A stretch of DNA of 64,000 nucleotides from Thamnaconus septentrionalis. Its lineage: Eukaryota > Chordata > Actinopteri > Tetraodontiformes > Monacanthidae. A program made the translations under genes and the position numbers. The stretch is taken from positions 5,798,501 to 5,862,500 of the forward strand of contig CM020507.1 in NCBI GenBank assembly GCA_009823395.1, read 5' to 3'. Shown here one piece after another: positions 50,940 through 62,925 of the stretch. Every line of letters begins with the position of its first letter. The stretch's first letter is position 1. The notes below the pieces were generated by a model. The model saw only the letters and a program-made list of their open reading frames with translations. It searched no databases and had not been told where the DNA came from.

Positions 50940-51195
50940 TCAAACCCCTCCTGCGTGTGATAAAACATTTTTTAAAGCATACGACCTCATTGTGGCTGCG
51001 TGCGTCTGCCATATTTTGCTTGTTTGGGTTGGCGAGCGCGTGCAGGGGTCATGTGGTCGGTGGGGTCGGGGTGTGTGTGTGTGGGGGGGGATCCAGGGAG
51101 GGGTCGGGATGAGTTTTTGCGTCCCACCACCCCTCCCTCCCTGTGGCACCTCAGCGAGGTCAGCAGCGTACAGCAGCAGCTCCTGCTTGTGTAGA

Positions 51196-51228
<33 letters not shown>

Positions 51229-52443
51229 GAGGGCAGGCTGGCAGATGGGGGCGGGAACTGAGTGTCTGGTCGATATCATCACGGGCCAGCGAGCCCAAAT
51301 ATCATCTGAACTGGCCCTGAACTGGGTTGTGTTTCTGGGTTAGACGGGTCGCAGCGAGGCGGAGGCGGCGAGGCCGGACGAGGTTGAAGGCAGATGGCAG
51401 GTTAATGGCAGAGACTTTAGAGGGTTTTGGCAAAGAAAGAGGAGAGAAAAGCAAAGCAAATGACAAACGAAGAGAAGGGTGGTGGGGGGAGGAGAGGATG
51501 GGGGAAGGGCAGCATCACCAGGTGTGTTTTGGATTCCTGCTGCAAGCTTTCCATGACGACCAGTGTGCAGGACGTGGCTCTCTGCTGGGCGCCACAGACC
51601 CCAGAAATATCATCATTAAAGTGAGGAGAGGTGGGAAAAGAGGAGAGAAAGTGGGAAGCGCAGAGCAACGCGTGGCGTCGGTGGAGACTGATGATGATGT
51701 CACTGCTGGATTGTTACTGCCAAATCGGAGGCCGACAGCAGCGGTGACAAACACCAGAACCTGCAAACACGCCCAAAACACAGAAGCGCTGCAAATTCAC
51801 AAGAAGGAACTGGAAGTGCACCAGGTCACTAGGGGGCACTAGACCGAGGTGAACCAACCCTGCGGGATCAGATCGGTCCCTCTTCAGACCGAGGGATGGG
51901 TGTGTTTCTCTGTACTGAGGTGGAAGAAGTTGAAGTAAAGGGAACATTTCCCCTTTAGCAACATTATTGCAAAATAACCGATCTGCGTAGCTAATGCTAG
52001 CGTGCTGGCATTTGTATTTTATCCCCTTATAATTATATTTTTGGTGCAAACTTTGGCAATAGTCAAATTAAAGTACCGTTATCATGGTGCTAATGTCAAC
52101 CACTGCAACAACTTTCTGGGAGACCTGAGGGTTGCCGTTGTATCTGACGGTGGTTAGAGAGACGACAAACCAGCTCAGTACTGAGGAGACACAGAGAGGT
52201 GGCGCCGTGGATTTACACAGCGAATGAGCGGAGACTTTGGTTGTTTTTTTGAGAGAAAGAGAGAGAGAGAGCGAGTGTGCAAAGGTTTCTAATTTGAGTT
52301 TGACCTCTCTGCACTGCACTCGTCTCTCTAACTGCCGTTAAATACAACATCTTTAGAAGCGTGTGAGATCCTTCCTTCTGTTTAAGACAGTTGTGAAGAG
52401 GAAAAGAACACAGAAAACGAAAAGCTTCCCTTCCAGCGTGTGT

Positions 52444-52487
<44 letters not shown>

Positions 52488-52578
52488 CAAACAGGAGGAC
52501 ACGAGGTGTGTAGCTGGGCTGGTTGTGATTGACCGAGCGCTTGACGCCTGTTGGCCTTGTTGCTTTCCTTCTCAACCC

Positions 52579-52615
<37 letters not shown>

Positions 52616-53301
52616 TGCCACCCAGCCTTGCAGACCGAGCTCCCTTCTACTGTCTGGAATTCATCAAGGTCACCCTGCCGAGCCGACGCCTACACCCCCC
52701 CCACCCAGCCACACACACACACACACACACACACTCTCTCTCTCTGTCTCTTCCTTTTCTTCTTTCTCTTCTGTCCTCTGTGACTTTGCTCCACACTTCA
52801 TCCAGCTTAATATTTTGTTTTTAGGGAAGGGGGCCAATATTTAGATCTAATGTCTTTGTTACTGTATGCAGGAGGTCGATGTGACATGGAGGGATCAGGC
52901 TGATTGATTTTAGCTGACAGGACACCAGGAGGCTTTTGGGTGGGTGGGGGGGAAGGGTGGTGGTGGTGGAGTTGGGGGCAGCGTTTGAAAAAAAAACAAA
53001 CAAAAAACATACTGGTCATTTGTTCTGTTGAGTAGCGATTTTTCTTTGATCTGTCCAGTCTTGGTCTCGATGCTCCCTGGTCTTGATGCCGTCTTGGTCT
53101 CCACTACCAAATGTGATCAAAGCCCAGTTGAGACTCGTGGCAGCGACCCCAAGTATCGACTCTGAGTCCAGAGACCAAGTTCCACCTTCTGTGGAGCCAA
53201 TCAGTGGCTGTTCTGTGGGACCTGCAGCCACCGTCGTCTGCTGAGGCCGTTTACACGTCAACTGGTAGGAATCACCTCAGAGATACAGTCTGTCACTCAC
53301 T

Positions 53302-53338
<37 letters not shown>

Positions 53339-53429
53339 TGCCAATTTATGGGCATGTGAATGTGGTTATTACTGTTATTAGACTGAAAGACGTGTGTGTG
53401 TGTGTGTGTGTTGGGGAGGGGGCCCAGTT

Positions 53430-53570
53430 CAATCTGCCTGGTAGGACGGACGTATGCACTGTGCTCATAAATGAAGCCCCATGTATTATTCAGGCCTGCT
53501 CCTCCAGCTAATGCCTCTTAATGTGTCCAAACAGCCATAATGTACTCTGCTATCAAGGTGGCAGAGACCC
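53430..53570. promoter_or_regulatory. Candidate conserved non-coding element
   Basis: Non-repetitive block flanked on both sides by (TG)n/(CA)n, with even base composition and homeodomain-type cores (CTAATG, TCTTAATG, CCATAATG) and TATTATTCAGGCC. It contrasts sharply with the surrounding simple repeats and has no long frame. Conservation is inferred, not shown. Confidence 0.35.
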
Positions 53571-53679
53571 CTTAACACACACATACACACACACGGACCC
53601 TATTATACACAGCGTCTTTGTCAGCCTCACTCTCTCTCTCTCGCCCCCCCTCTCTCTGTCTCTCTCTCTCTCTCAAATT

Positions 53680-53970
53680 TCCACGTGTTCCTAATTTTCA
53701 GAAAAATCCATTTGACTTTTGATCCAAATTGAGTTGGAGCTCACACCGTCCCGACACATTTCCATCCACCGCTGCTCAATTTGTGGCTAATTCGCCGCCA
53801 TGGTGGCTGTCTGAGGCACCTCTCACTTTGCTCCTCGGTCTTCCTCCGACCCCCCCACCCCCCACCCCCATCATCAACCCCCCACCTCCCCTCCCCTGGC
53901 GTGCCAGCTTTATTTCTTGAATCGGGGGATTTGTAGCTGCGAAGCTCTGACAGCGAATCTTCCTAAGTAC
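53680..53970. promoter_or_regulatory. Candidate conserved non-coding element
   Basis: Starts AATTTCCACGTGTTCCTAAT (E-box CACGTG). It includes CAATTTGTGGCTAATTCGCC and, after a C-rich stretch, CCAGCTTTATTTCTTGAATC. No coding frame with recognisable product. Confidence 0.3.
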
Positions 53971-54666
53971 ATAATCTTAATCAGTTTTCTGGGGAATTAA
54001 CCGGTGTGCCATCCAGAAGTAAACAGGAAATAGCAGTAATAGAGAGACTGAGGGTTGAGGTTTACTGCGGTTTACTGTTTTCGAACCATGAGTGTTTAAG
54101 GTTGATGTCAAAGTGGCTTCAAGGTTGAAAACCTTGGCCAGAAAATTTTCATAGAAGTATTGTAAGAAAAAAGCCAGCAGTAAGAAACTTAAATACCTCA
54201 AAATAAAAATATGCAAAGCTTTGTAAACTGTAAATTGGCTCTTATTCTTCCAAAGATGGTGATGACCAGTACTGCAGCCAGCCAGCTGGGGGCACTCTGG
54301 ATGTGGTAATTGTACTATTGGAGATTTTTTTTGTTTTGTTTTGTAATACAGTCAGTTTTGCCACGGCCGCGACCCACATCACACTAATGCTAAAAATGCT
54401 GATCAATTCTTCTTAACGTCAAACAGAAGCGAAAGAAGAGCACAGAAACAACCACAACAACAACAACAACACACACTGGGAACGATGACGTCTGATTGGA
54501 TACTGGGCTGGCGCTGCGCTACTAGTTTTGATTCAGAGACCTTCTGTCCGTTTTCGCAGCAGCAGGTTAAACACAGTGAAACGGCTTCGGCTCATTTTCA
54601 ACCTCATCTCTTTGTTTACATGACGCGCCAGATCCGTGTCACATTAACCCCTTTTACATGACACTG

Positions 54667-54724
<58 letters not shown>

Positions 54725-55218
54725 CCCCCCTGACAATGACTCTATTCATCTCTCTCTCCCTCTCTCTTTCTACTCTCTCTGCTCTCTCACTCTCTCTGCC
54801 ACCCATCTAAACATGCTGAAGGTCAAAGACGCTGTGAGTCCCTCTGACCTGGATCCACTGCCGCTCTCCCGTTGCCCTTTAACAGCAGACTTTAGTGACT
54901 TTTCTTGTTTTGCATGGAGCCACTCAGCCTTGTGGGAGTGTCAGCGATTATCACGGCCGCGAATCACTCGCTCGGATGGGACCTGATGTCTGACATTTGC
55001 GAAGGTTCTCGGATTGGTCTCCCTTTTTTCCATTTTGTCTGTGAATTGAAATCTCTCGCCCTCTGTTGAAACAGTGCAAATAGAACTAATCCGGTCATTG
55101 GTAATGGTTCTGGTTGTTATGGTAGTAGAAATAGTAAAGCAAAGTTTTTTCTCTTTTTTTACGCGACAGCTGGTCTGAATAAAATTTTGTTTCGAAGCCA
55201 TAATTAAACTTAAAGTGA

Positions 55219-55482
55219 TTGTCACATTTTGAAATTTGTCCTGCACATTTGACCCATCATCCACTGAGGGAGCGGTAGGCAGCAGCGGCGGGCAGCAGTG
55301 ATGCAGCACTCAGGAATCATTGGGTGATCTAACACCCCAAGTCCAACCCCTCAATACTGAGTGCCAAGCAGGGAGGCAGGGAGGACCATTTTTACAGTCT
55401 TTGGTACGACCTGGCCGGGGATCGAACCCACAACCTCCCAGTCTCAGGGTGGACACTCTGCCATGAGACCACTGAGCTGGTC
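55219..55482 (-). mobile_element. tRNA-derived SINE, family 3
   Basis: Minus strand head CCAGCTCAGTGGTCTCATGG with A-box-like GTGGTCTCATGGCAGAGTG and B-box GGGTTCGATCCCC. Body ends in GGACAAATTTCAAAATGTG, then ACAATCAC. Distinct from SINE families 1 and 2 in this window. Confidence 0.8.
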
Positions 55483-56028
55483 AAGTACAGACTGGACCTC
55501 GTTCTCTTTTTTTCTTTTGTATCTGCAGTGACGTCGCAGCTCCAAATGGAGCAAAACAACTCGAAACACCTCTGGGCCAGAGATCCATTGAGTTTCTTTT
55601 TCTTTCTTTCTTGAAAAAGGAAGCAGCTCCTCGTGTGTTGCACCGGCGCTGACTGAGCAGGATCACAACAGTGGCGTGACCTGACATCACGTCCACGCAG
55701 CCTCCAGTAGGGATGAGGAAAGGAAAAAAAATTACTTTTCTTGTTTTTCAACTGACAACATCACCTGTCACTATAATTTATGTTAAGTAGAAAGTTCCCC
55801 TCCCCCCCTTTAATTTCTACCAGTTAGTGAAACAGTGATGGTCTCCTGCCCCAACTTCTGTCCAAATGAAATTTATGAAACTCTCGGAAAGAATAAAAAT
55901 TTACCTCGACCAAAACAAACAGAAAATGTTAAAAAATATCTTTCCTCTCTTCTTCCTTTCACTTCTGCTTTCTCTCTGTCCTCAGAACACACCCTCTCGC
56001 ACCCACTGCCACCACAGACACAGACAAA

Positions 56029-56031
<3 letters not shown>

Positions 56032-56104
<73 letters not shown>
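56032..56104. repeat. (CA)36 microsatellite
   Basis: About 73 bases of pure CA. Confidence 0.95.
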
Positions 56105-56112
<8 letters not shown>

Positions 56113-56522
56113 AAAAAGACCTTGTCAAGTTCATCTGCACAGATGAATGAACAGTTCCCCCACTTTCCCCACGTGTCAGCGTTTGCGACTCGCGGCTGGA
56201 AGCTGCGCAGGTTACAATGTGAAACTCACCAACCAGGGAGGACAAAGTGTGAGTGTGTCAGTGAGTGAGACGACTGGATGGAGAGCAAGAGTTTCAGAAA
56301 GTGACGCTGAGGTCCAGTGATTCTGCTGGTGAAAAGTTCCAGTCACTTTTTTAAATAAAGGAATTCATCTTTTTTTTAAATAAAAAAAAAAAAAGGATTC
56401 TCATGCATGCACATTTTGCACCTTCTTTCCACCCTTTCTTCTCCTTCTTCTTCTTCTTCTTCTTCTCCTTCTTCTTCTAGCGCAGCTAAGAAGGTGAGAG
56501 AAGGAGCGTTGAGAAGCCTTAC

Positions 56523-56720
56523 CTGACTGGCTCTCCCTCTCCCAGACTCTGCCGCCGTGATCCCTCCTTCCTTCCTGCCTTCCCTCCCTCCGTCGTCGTC
56601 GCTCCGCTGCCACTTCCTGTCTTCTCTTCTCCCGCCGGCTCCTCTCTGCTCCCTCCTTTCTTCGTCCGCTCAGTTTTGCTTCAGCGCCACGGGGCGTCAC
56701 TGAGGAGGTGTTTGTCTGAG
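56523..56720 (-). other. Candidate minus-strand 5' UTR exon with strong splice donor
   Basis: On the minus strand this is GC-rich, purine-rich, CpG-containing sequence (GTGGCGCTGAAGCAAAACTG .. GGCAGCGGAGCGACGACGAC) ending GAGAGCCAGTCAG|gtaagg, an excellent donor. It resembles fish first exons, and the next acceptor downstream on the same strand with a fitting context is the hs3st1 leader at 44423. The 5' boundary is a guess. Confidence 0.4.
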
Positions 56721-56831
56721 CGTGTGTGTGTGTGTGTGTGTGTGTGTGGTGGATGGGTGTGGGAGGGGCAGTGGTGAGCGTCTGCTTTGTGCTGCCGGCC
56801 TGGGTGAGATCGTTGTTGCCACTGACTGACT

Positions 56832-56833
<2 letters not shown>

Positions 56834-56907
<74 letters not shown>
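56834..56907. repeat. (GA)n microsatellite
   Basis: About 37 GA units just upstream of the candidate first exon. Confidence 0.95.
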
Positions 56908-56910
<3 letters not shown>

Positions 56911-57219
56911 GTTCACTCACAAACACATCTCCGCTTCAGGGAAAAACCTCCCTCCTTCCCTTCCACCGTTCCCCTCTTCTCGTCTTGTCTTTTCGCACCA
57001 GATCATCAGCTCTTCTTCTTCTTTTTCTTCTTCTGCTTCTTCTTCTGCTTCTTCTTCTCCCTCTTCTTCCAATCACCTTGAAGGACTCACCCAAAATGAG
57101 ACACCACTCCCACTCCTCCGTCTCGTCGCCATCCTCTCTTCCGTCTGGATTTTCAGGTTTTCCTGCCACCAAAAGTCCCTCAAACAGGAAATGAGGAGAA
57201 AACAGCCTGAATGTCAGTT

Positions 57220-57221
<2 letters not shown>

Positions 57222-57295
<74 letters not shown>
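57222..57295. repeat. (CA)37 microsatellite
   Basis: About 74 bases of pure CA. Confidence 0.95.
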
Positions 57296-57296
<1 letters not shown>

Positions 57297-57607
57297 CGCT
57301 TCAAGTCATCTCAGGGACAAGTCGACATTCGTTCTTTTCTGTTAAATGTATTTAAAATGCCATCAGGAAAAGTTTGGGGCAAAAAATCCTAAAATTTATA
57401 TTAAAGCGGGAAACACCTCGGTGAATTGTGTGAAGAGACAATGAGAGGAACCATGAGAATCACTTCAAGTGAACCTTCAGTTGTTTTTTCTCCACTTTGT
57501 TTTTGGGATAAACGTGGTTGTCAAATTTGCTTTTCGACTCTGAATATCTGAATGTGAACAAAGTGTGGGTGCAGGGAGAGAGAGCGAGAGGGAGGGAGGG
57601 AGGGAGA

Positions 57608-57676
<69 letters not shown>

Positions 57677-59369
57677 AGCAGTTTGTAAGAGCAAACATGG
57701 ACAAGTAAGTGGAGAAGATCCCAATCACTTCAAGCTCCAGCCAGAAGACCCCTGACTCAGTTTGCTTTAAGCCCATCATGGACCATTACAGTACAGGATG
57801 TAGATTATGACCCACTAATCTGCTGCAGATCCACACTGAGGAGGAGGCGGAGGTGGTGGGGGAGGTGGAGGAGGAGGAGGATGATTATATTTGAATATGA
57901 ACATAAACTGAACGTTAACGTGTCTCAACAATATTTCCCTGTTTAAACACTTTCCACCGTTGCTCCTGCTGTCGGCAAACACAGCAGCGTGTGCAGACAG
58001 CAGGGCCAGAAGAGCAGGAGTTGGTGCAGGAGGCTTCAGGACTGGAGGAGCTGGAGGAGCTGCAGAGTCCAAGAGCATCAGTTCACTTTTCTGGAGTTTT
58101 CTTTTTTTTTTTTTTGACTAGCTCTTCCGCTGGTGTCTGAGACAAAAGAAATATAAAAAATAATTATAATAATAACCAAGACAATTGGTACAGTGCAGTG
58201 TGAACTACACAACATGTATCATCAGCGTTTCCACAACAGTGGAAATAATAATCCTGACTGACAAACGGCTCCGATCAAGAGAACTTCCGCTGCTTTCAAC
58301 ATTTTAAAGAACTTTGGTCACGTCTGAGCCGTGAAAGCTGAGCTTGGAGTCTCGGGTTGGGTTAGTTTGGTGAAAACTTTAATTTAAAATATAAAAATTT
58401 ATTTTTTTAAATTGTCAATATATCCATATAACCAGGACATATCGGACCCAAAGACGTTTCTTCTCATCCACACGTATTAGTTAGAATAATTTATGAATAT
58501 ATATATATATTTATATATATATATTTATATATATTTATATACACATATATATATATACATGTATATATACTGTGTTGGACGTGCACATCAATGAACGTAT
58601 CATGATCAGTCTCTCATACATCATGTGTGAAAGTGTGTGTTGCAGGGTGGGGGGGGACTAAATTAAACCCCCGATGAACAAAGGGCCTATAGTGAGATTG
58701 GGAGCGTATGGAAGAGCCTCCTGTTATCAGCACAGTGCTGCTGAGGAGGTTCACTGCCCCCCCACCCCTCCACCACACCGCCTATCCCACCACCACCCCT
58801 CACACCCCCACTCTCCTCTCTGTTTTTGTTTTATTTTTGTTCTCCCAAACAAAAAGCCCCCCTGTAGAGCTGCAGGGGGCGTGCAGTGCTCATGGAGCCT
58901 CACGTCCCCCCTCCTTACCCCAACACCCCCCACCAAGACCCCTGGGAGACACTCAGCTAGCCACCTCCCCCGTCCTCCTCCTCATCCTCTTCTTCCTGCA
59001 CTCCCTCGCTCATCATCTTACATCCCTCTTCAGGTTAACCCCCCCCACACACACACACACTAGTTGTCCTCTCTCACCCATCTGTCGTCTTTTGTCTTTG
59101 TCTGTCTCTCCTGTCTTTCTTTGGCCCCGCCCAGTCGCCCACCTTCTGATGCGTCGCCTCAATAATCGACTTGTTCAAAGAAGAAGAAAAACACATCCAC
59201 TCCTCGCTCTCTTTCTTCTTCCATTACCTCCTCCACCTTCTCCTCCACCACCTCCTCCACCACCACCACTTTTCAACTCCTCCTCTTCCTCCTCCTTCTT
59301 CTCCTCCACCCTCCCAGTTTTTTTTTTACGGTGAGCAGATAAAGACACAATAAACTGAAGGGGGATCCT

Positions 59370-59610
59370 GGCAGTGACTCATTATATGGTTGTCAGCGCA
59401 GTTTTCTCACAGGGCTTTGTGACTGATCGCTCAGCCTCGCTGCACTCACTCTGTCCTTTCTTCTCCCGGCTAATTATCTATATTACATTCCTCATCCTCC
59501 ACAATGGCCGAGTATTTTAGCCAGAAATCCCGTCTCATTTAGCCAAGTAATGAAGTGCAAACTCTCCCTCAGCGCCGGCCGCAGATTATCGAGAACAAAT
59601 TGGGAACCTT
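59370..59610. promoter_or_regulatory. Candidate conserved non-coding element
   Basis: Non-repetitive 240-bp block in otherwise simple-repeat DNA: CAGTGACTCATTATATGG (AP-1/MAF-like TGACTCA), CGGCTAATTATCTATATTAC, CGTCTCATTTAGCCAAGTAA, GATTATCGAGAACAAATTGG. TAAT-type homeodomain cores are frequent and there is no credible reading frame. Confidence 0.4.
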
Positions 59611-59685
59611 GTCGCAGCTACTCGCAGCTAGTTGGCGCTGCGGAGGCTCAGACAAGGAATCAAGGATGTGTGTTGGTCTGTACGT

Positions 59686-59731
<46 letters not shown>

Positions 59732-61602
59732 CTACCAGGTCAACTGTGAATATCAGCTATTAATAATGCATTGGGGAAGCAGGGCCTTCGAACGCCGTGC
59801 TGCCGCGAGCCTTACGAGCAAACACAGACGGGGACGACGGAGGGAATCAAACCCACAACCCTTCCAGCGTGTTCAAAGTATCAAGATTGTCACTGCTGGG
59901 GTTTTTTTTTTTGTTTTGTTTTGAAACTGTTGATGTTTTGGCAGGAGAAGATGTTGGTGCTAAAACTGCAAAACTAGAGAAGAAGAGTTGCTGGGTTCTA
60001 AACCTGGTGAAAGGTTTTGGTCTGAACCTCAGCATCCCTGGACATCTTTCTGTAGTATGTCAGTACTGCAGGAGAAAAGAGCCTTTACTGAGAATCTCTT
60101 TGTCCTAGATGCTGGTTAATTCTCCTGGTGTGGCCGTGACCCTGTGTCTCAGAGGGACAAACAGGGCGTGTTGTGTCTGCAGCTCTGGGCTTAGAGATGC
60201 TCCACTATGACGCTCCTCTGAGCCGCTGGGGCCCCGCAGGGAAGAGCAGCGAAGGAAAAGACAGACAGAATAAAGGGTTCTGGAGGTGAAGAAACAATGG
60301 AGAAGACAAGGAGAGAAGAGGTGCAGAGGTGGACGCAAGAAAACCATGAAGAGCAAGAGAGCAGAGTGAAAAAAAAGGAGCAGTGGCAAAGAGGATGGAT
60401 TCAGAGACGAGAGGGGGGAAACAGGAAGAAGGAAATAGGAAGAGGAGGAAAGATGCAAGGGCAGAAAGCATGAAAGACGTCTATACATCTATCCTGTAAT
60501 GCACTTAAGTTTTGGTACACATTCACACTTTAACCCCTAGAGGGCACTGTTGTTGCTTGGCTTGAAGGAGATGTTAATTGCACTAAGTAATGAATTTAAT
60601 AGTTTGGGGATTATTGCAGTATCCAAAAAGGGGAGCACTACTTACACGTATGGCGTAGCTCACATATGACGTGGGGAGGAACGAGAGTTCAAGCGGGAGT
60701 TTGACGGTTGTCGGTTGAGCACAGTGTTGTGCAAAGACAAACCTTGCCATTCTTGTCAATAAACCTTCACAGTTCCGTCAACCTGTTGCGCTTGCAAACC
60801 AGTTTGAGAGCCCCGACGATGGGGAACAAAAGTGGAAAATGTGAACTTTATGGAGCCACATCCAGATACAAGCTGCAGCTGACTGCTCATTAAGAGACCA
60901 TCTCATCCAAGAGCTGCAACTCACAATATAATCCACCATTTAAAAAAAAAAAAAAAATTATTTCAAACATGCAAGTTTGACAAGGTTTTCTAACTGCTAC
61001 TAAACAATTCCTGAACATAAAATAACATTGAAATAAAATTCAAAGAAGTAAAATCATTAAAACAGGAAAAATCAGAAAAGAAAATAAGTGACCTATTTGA
61101 AAAGGAGTGAGAAGAAATAAACAAAATAACCTCTCAGTTAAACTAGTTGGCCTGTCAAAACAAACAAACTAAAAAAAAAAGAAAAAAGAAAAATCAAACA
61201 GAAAATCTTATTTGTGTTTCTCAGGTTGCGGCTGTTCAGATGGACCTTAAATGAGGTTTAAAAATCAAAATACTAAATCCAGCAGTTTGGTCTGCAGACC
61301 CTCCCCCTCCAAACAACTTGAACTAATTCAATTGCTGGCGATGATAGAAGCAGCAGGTTTAGTTTGACACAGGAGATGCAGTGGTGCCCGAGTGGAGGCT
61401 TCACTTTGCTTTAATGAGACACGACTTTGCAGAGACGTCACGGCCTCCACACAGACGGACAAGCTGGTGGGAGTTGATAAACGGTGTCAGGAAATAAGGC
61501 AGCGGGGCTGCTTTTGGTCCCCCAGTCTGGCTCCAAAGAGGATTTGGTCAAGATCCTGTTTCCCCTTCCTCACTCGTCAATTAGCGAACATGTTGATGTC
61601 AG

Positions 61603-61656
61603 CAGCATAGCATAGCATAGCATAGCATAGCATAGCATAGCATAGCATAGCATAGC
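61603..61656. repeat. (CATAG)n pentamer microsatellite
   Basis: About eleven perfect CATAG units, flanked by CAG. Confidence 0.95.
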
Positions 61657-62133
61657 AGCTGCACAGAACACTGGGCGGGAGGGAGACGGGGCGCCCGGGG
61701 GAACTAATGTTTTCACGTCGGAACTTTTTTCACGGCGGAACAATTAACAAAAAGTGTTCAGTATGTTGTAGCTAAGAATAACGCTGCTCAGGTACACATA
61801 GAGTTGCCAACCGTCCCGTTTTTCCCAGAATTGTTCTCTTTTTTCCACGACCTGTCCCGGGAAATATAAAATCTCTCCCGGGACACAATTTGTCCCATTT
61901 TTTAGGGAAAATTACAAAACCTCACTTGATTTCCGTCTGTGGTCCAGATAGGGTTGCCAACCCTCCCGTAAAATACGCGATTGTCCCATATTTCGCAACT
62001 AAAAAACCTGTCCCGTAATGAACTGATACGGGACGCACTTCACTTTGTCCCGTATATTTCGGGGACGCCTCGCCCGCCCCCTGTCGTCGACAGGTAGAAA
62101 ATGTGATGTTGTCGCACGACTGATGTTGTTGAT

Positions 62134-62319
62134 GTGGTCAATTTCATCAAAACAAGACCCCTGAAAGCGCGGCTATTCTATGCACTTTGTGAGGAGATGG
62201 GAGCACAACATAAAGCTGTGTTGTTTCACAGGGAAGCCAGGATGGTGAATGTTACAAAAGTGGTTTGCCAAAAAAAGTTATTTGCGCAGCAGAAAAGTGA
62301 AAGGAGTATTCTTGTTTAA
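62134..62319 (+). pseudogene. hAT-superfamily transposase fragment (ZBED/GTF2IRD2-like type)
   Basis: The first half of the frame contains FIKTRPLKARLFYALCEEMG then HKAVLFHREAR, matching the hAT transposase block of the form 'F.K.R.L.SRLF..LC..MG..H..LL.HTEVRWL'. The conserved Trp-containing strand after the HTEVR-like segment is lost and the frame then decays. Nearby CTTTGAGAACCACT sequence (62625-62637) resembles hAT termini. A dead copy. Confidence 0.6.
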
Positions 62320-62556
62320 AAAGTAATGTTCAGGATTTGATGTCACAAAGAGTGATTGTTAAAGTTGTTTATTTGTACAAAATAAATGATTTCATAAATG
62401 AAGAGAAAAGTGAGCTGAATGTGAAATGAATGTTCATGATAAAAAAAAAAAGAATGTTGGTTTTGATATCACAAAAAGTGGTGTGCCAAAGGTAAAACAT
62501 TATTTGCGCATTTATGTTGTTTCTGTGAATTTGAAAAAAACTATTTTGTCACCATT

Positions 62557-62825
62557 TTGGCTTTTTTTTGGGGGGGGGGGCATGAAAAATGTTCTTCCTC
62601 CAAGGTGGGGCGTGACAGAGAAAGTTTGAGAACCACTGCCTTAATGCCATGCAAGTCTATGGGGTCAAAAGTCAACTTTGTCCTAGAGACATGGGACCAC
62701 TTGCAGGTTCATCGGGATCCCTCAAGACACAGCCACGTCAAATTTGGCCCCAACTTTGGGGGGGGCATGAAAAATTTTCTTCCTCCAAGGTGTGGCGTGA
62801 CAGAGAAAGTGAGAACCACTGGCAT
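62557..62825 (+). repeat. Two diverged copies of a hAT-like terminal segment
   Basis: GGGGGGGCATGAAAAATGTTC .. GTGACAGAGAAAGTTTGAGA ACCACTG (62572-62638) recurs as GGGGGGCATGAAAAATTTTC .. GTGACAGAGAAAGTGAGA ACCACTG (62758-62821). The GTGGTTCTCAAAC-type end is typical of hAT derivatives. Confidence 0.6.
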
Positions 62826-62864
62826 AGCATAATCCTGCACTCAGTGTACTGTAATACTCCCCTC

Positions 62865-62925
<61 letters not shown>

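Noticed and set aside
54813..54833. ATGCTGAAGGTCAAAGACGC before gtgagt as a mini first exon
   Set aside because: No promoter context, no matching downstream acceptor or frame; treated as chance.
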